Shown here piece after piece: positions 15,597 through 17,080 of a stretch of 17,080 nucleotides of DNA. Below the pieces are notes generated by a model. It searched no databases, was not told where the DNA came from, and saw only the letters and a list, made by a program, of their open reading frames with translations. Source of the stretch: Acidaminococcales bacterium (lineage in GTDB: Bacteria > Bacillota > Negativicutes > Acidaminococcales > JAISLQ01); the NCBI GenBank assembly GCA_031275255.1, contig JAISPA010000020.1, positions 1-17,080 of the forward strand. The letters are read 5' to 3'. The position numbers and the translations under genes were made by a program. Numbering within the stretch: the stretch's first letter is position 1; the number at the start of each line of letters is the position of its first letter.

Positions 15597-16262
15597 ATGC
15601 ATATATTGGAAATTGAGGGTGTCTCTAAAATATACGGCAGCGTAAAAGCCCTGCAAAATGTGAACCTGTCCGTGCGCAAGGGCGAATGGCTGGCGATCAT
15701 GGGGCCTTCCGGCTCCGGCAAAACCACCATGATGAATATAATCGGCTGCATGGACAAACCGTCAAGCGGCGCGGTACTGCTGGACGGCGTGGATATAGCC
15801 AAAGAAAGCGGCGGGGCGCTTACCGCGATCAGGCGCGACAAGATCGGCCTGATCTTTCAGCAGTTTCATCTCATAAACTATCTGACCGCGCTGGAAAACG
15901 TAATGGTTGCCCAATATTACCATAGTATGCCGGACGAGGAAGAAGCCTTAAAAGCGCTTGCGCGCGTCGGGCTGGCGGAAAGGGCGCGCCACCTGCCCGG
16001 CCAGCTTTCCGGCGGCGAGCAGCAGAGGGTTTGCATAGCGCGCGCGCTCATCAATTACCCGGCGCTTATTTTGGCGGACGAGCCGACCGGCAACCTTGAC
16101 GAAGTCAATGAAGGCGTGGTTCTGGATATTTTCCGTAAACTGCACCGGGAAGGCAGTACGATTATTGTGGTAACGCACGACCCGGAAGTCGCGCGGGAGG
16201 CGGAAAGAGTGATTGTCCTGGAACACGGGCGGGTAGCAAAAGAAGTTTTGAACAAAAAATAA
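15597..16262 (+). CDS. ABC transporter ATPase, LolD/MacB class
   Basis: A 221-residue cytoplasmic ATPase that drives the two FtsX-like permeases. Motifs in order: Walker A GPSGSGKT (36-43), Q-loop Gln88 (IFQQFHLI), signature LSGGEQQR (137-144), Walker B LILADEP (157-163), D-loop GNLD and switch His194 (VTHD). The short length with no extra domain and the GNLD context fit the LolD/MacB/FtsE group. An AGGAG ribosome site precedes the ATG; the gene starts 10 bases after the second permease and ends 16 bases before the flavolipoprotein gene. All catalytic residues are intact. Confidence 0.94.
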   Translation: MHILEIEGVSKIYGSVKALQNVNLSVRKGEWLAIMGPSGSGKTTMMNIIGCMDKPSSGAVLLDGVDIAKESGGALTAIRRDKIGLIFQQFHLINYLTALENVMVAQYYHSMPDEEEALKALARVGLAERARHLPGQLSGGEQQRVCIARALINYPALILADEPTGNLDEVNEGVVLDIFRKLHREGSTIIVVTHDPEVAREAERVIVLEHGRVAKEVLNKK

Positions 16263-16277
16263 CGGGAGGCGCGCCGA

Positions 16278-16712
16278 ATGAAGAATTTAACCGGAATGGC
16301 TGCTGCGGCTTGCCTTGCGGCGGCGTTGGCTTCAGCCGCAGGCTGCGGCGGCGGCGCCGCTTACAAAGACGGGGTTTATCGGGCGGTCAGTTCCAAAGAC
16401 CAGCGCGGCGCTTACGGCGAAATAACCATAACCGTCAAAGGCGGCGAAATAGCCGACAGCAAATACGTAACCTACCTGAAAGAAGGCGAAAGCAAGATCA
16501 AGGATCAGGACTACGGAAAAGTGAACGGCGTGATCTCCAACCGGGATTTCTACAACAAGGCGCAGTTCGCCGTAGAGGCCATGCAGGTTTACAACGGCAA
16601 ACTAAAAGAAGCCAAAAGCCTGAAAGGCATAGACGCCTTAAGCGGCGCCACGGAGAGTTACCGGCAGTTCATGGAAGCGGCGGACAAGGCGTTGAAAGCG
16701 GCGCAAAAATAA
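16278..16712 (+). CDS. Exported FMN-binding lipoprotein with covalent-flavin motif
   Basis: A 144-residue protein with a signal peptide ending in ASAAGC (Cys23, a slightly atypical lipobox with Ala at -3), so probably membrane-anchored on the outer face. The rest is one FMN-binding domain: YKDGVYRAVSSKDQRGAYGEITITVKGGEI at the start, and DALSGATES (119-127) near the end. DALSGAT fits the D-x-x-S/T-G-A-T motif to which ApbE-type enzymes attach FMN at the threonine (Thr125). It would therefore carry electrons outside the cytoplasm. It replaces the thioredoxin-like genes that end related iron operons, which points to reduction of iron or of the cysteine centres of the DUF2318 protein. GGGAGG precedes the ATG. 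No apbE gene is in view. Confidence 0.9.
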   Translation: MKNLTGMAAAACLAAALASAAGCGGGAAYKDGVYRAVSSKDQRGAYGEITITVKGGEIADSKYVTYLKEGESKIKDQDYGKVNGVISNRDFYNKAQFAVEAMQVYNGKLKEAKSLKGIDALSGATESYRQFMEAADKALKAAQK

Positions 16713-16737
16713 CAGGCGACAGGGTGGGGATTAGAAC

Positions 16738-17080
16738 ATGGAAAAACTTTCTCCCGCGATGGAAGATTATTTAAAAGCCATCTACAGCATAAGCGAGTTT
16801 GATTCCGGAAACCCCATACGCATAAGCGATATAGCGGCGCGCATGGGCAAAAGTAAGGCCAGCGCCTGTTACGCCACCAAAACGCTGTCAGGCAGGGGCC
16901 TGCTGACCAAGAGCAAATACGCCGCCATCCGTCTTACCGACGCCGGCGCGCGGCAAGCGGAATTTATCCTGAAAAGAAACGGCGTGGTCAGGCGCTTCCT
17001 GAAAGAAGTACTCAAAGTCGGGGAACGGACGGCGGAAGCGGACGCCTGCGGCATAGAACACGTTATAAGTTTTGAGTGTT
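16738..17080 (+). CDS. DtxR/MntR-family metal-dependent repressor, cut by the right edge
   Basis: Starts at ATG 16738 (AGGGTGGGGA upstream) and is open to the window edge, giving 114 complete codons. The N-terminal winged helix-turn-helix is clear: SPAMEDYLKAIYSI (5-18), RISDIAARMGKSKASACYATKTLSGRGLL, then LTDAG. The dimer and metal domain begins with EADACGIEHVIS. Putative metal ligands are Asp10 (the position that is Met in DtxR and Asp in MntR) and the C-x-x-E-H set, which matches the DtxR Cys/Glu/His set rather than the Glu/Glu/His of MntR. The mix leaves Fe(II) or Mn(II) preference open; the iron operon context favours Fe(II). As the last visible gene of the operon it could give feedback control through the operators at 9830-9912. 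Confidence 0.9.
   Translation, partial: MEKLSPAMEDYLKAIYSISEFDSGNPIRISDIAARMGKSKASACYATKTLSGRGLLTKSKYAAIRLTDAGARQAEFILKRNGVVRRFLKEVLKVGERTAEADACGIEHVISFEC

Overview
The window looks chromosomal and comes from a fairly GC-rich bacterium. Ribosome sites are strong (AAGGAGG and GGAGG variants), GTG and TTG starts occur, a PyrR protein is present, and several exported proteins suggest a periplasm. I read this as an anaerobic member of the Bacillota, possibly one with an outer membrane such as the Negativicutes. That placement is inference; no rRNA or marker gene is present to settle it.

Layout. Positions 1-5087 (minus strand) hold a type III restriction-modification island. In transcription order it carries a small helix-turn-helix protein, the Mod methyltransferase, the Res helicase-nuclease and an AlbA_2-type protein whose frame is broken by a TAA and which runs off the left edge. 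Spacing between these genes is -4 to +3 bases (slightly more if the second Res start is used), and they read from one promoter at 5139-5167. The central part of mod is clearly poorer in GC than its flanks, and three tiled near-perfect palindromes lie inside it.

Positions 5243-7902 (plus strand, divergent from the island) hold a nucleoside salvage operon, pyrR-udp-deoB. Udp splits uridine to uracil and ribose-1-phosphate. PyrR can turn uracil into UMP by the side activity known for its family. DeoB returns the sugar phosphate to ribose-5-phosphate. A cstA-type transporter gene with its own promoter follows (7956-9724).

Positions 9819-17080 hold an iron uptake operon: FTR1 permease, P19-type periplasmic metal protein, DUF2318 membrane protein with five C-terminal cysteines, two FtsX-like ABC permeases, a LolD/MacB-type ATPase, an FMN-binding lipoprotein with a flavinylation motif, and a DtxR-family regulator cut by the right edge. 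The order matches the P19/FTR1 (FetMP-FetABCDEF-like) systems of Campylobacter and enterobacteria, but the thioredoxin-like genes of those systems are replaced here by the flavolipoprotein. The promoter is a good TTGACA-17-TAACAT and carries three 16-base GTTA-type palindromes spaced 34 and 33 bases apart, the likely operators of the regulator encoded at the end of the operon.

The items most worth a second look are the triple palindrome inside mod, the phased operator array with its terminal DtxR gene, the flavin lipoprotein in an iron system, and the in-frame stop in the AlbA_2 gene.
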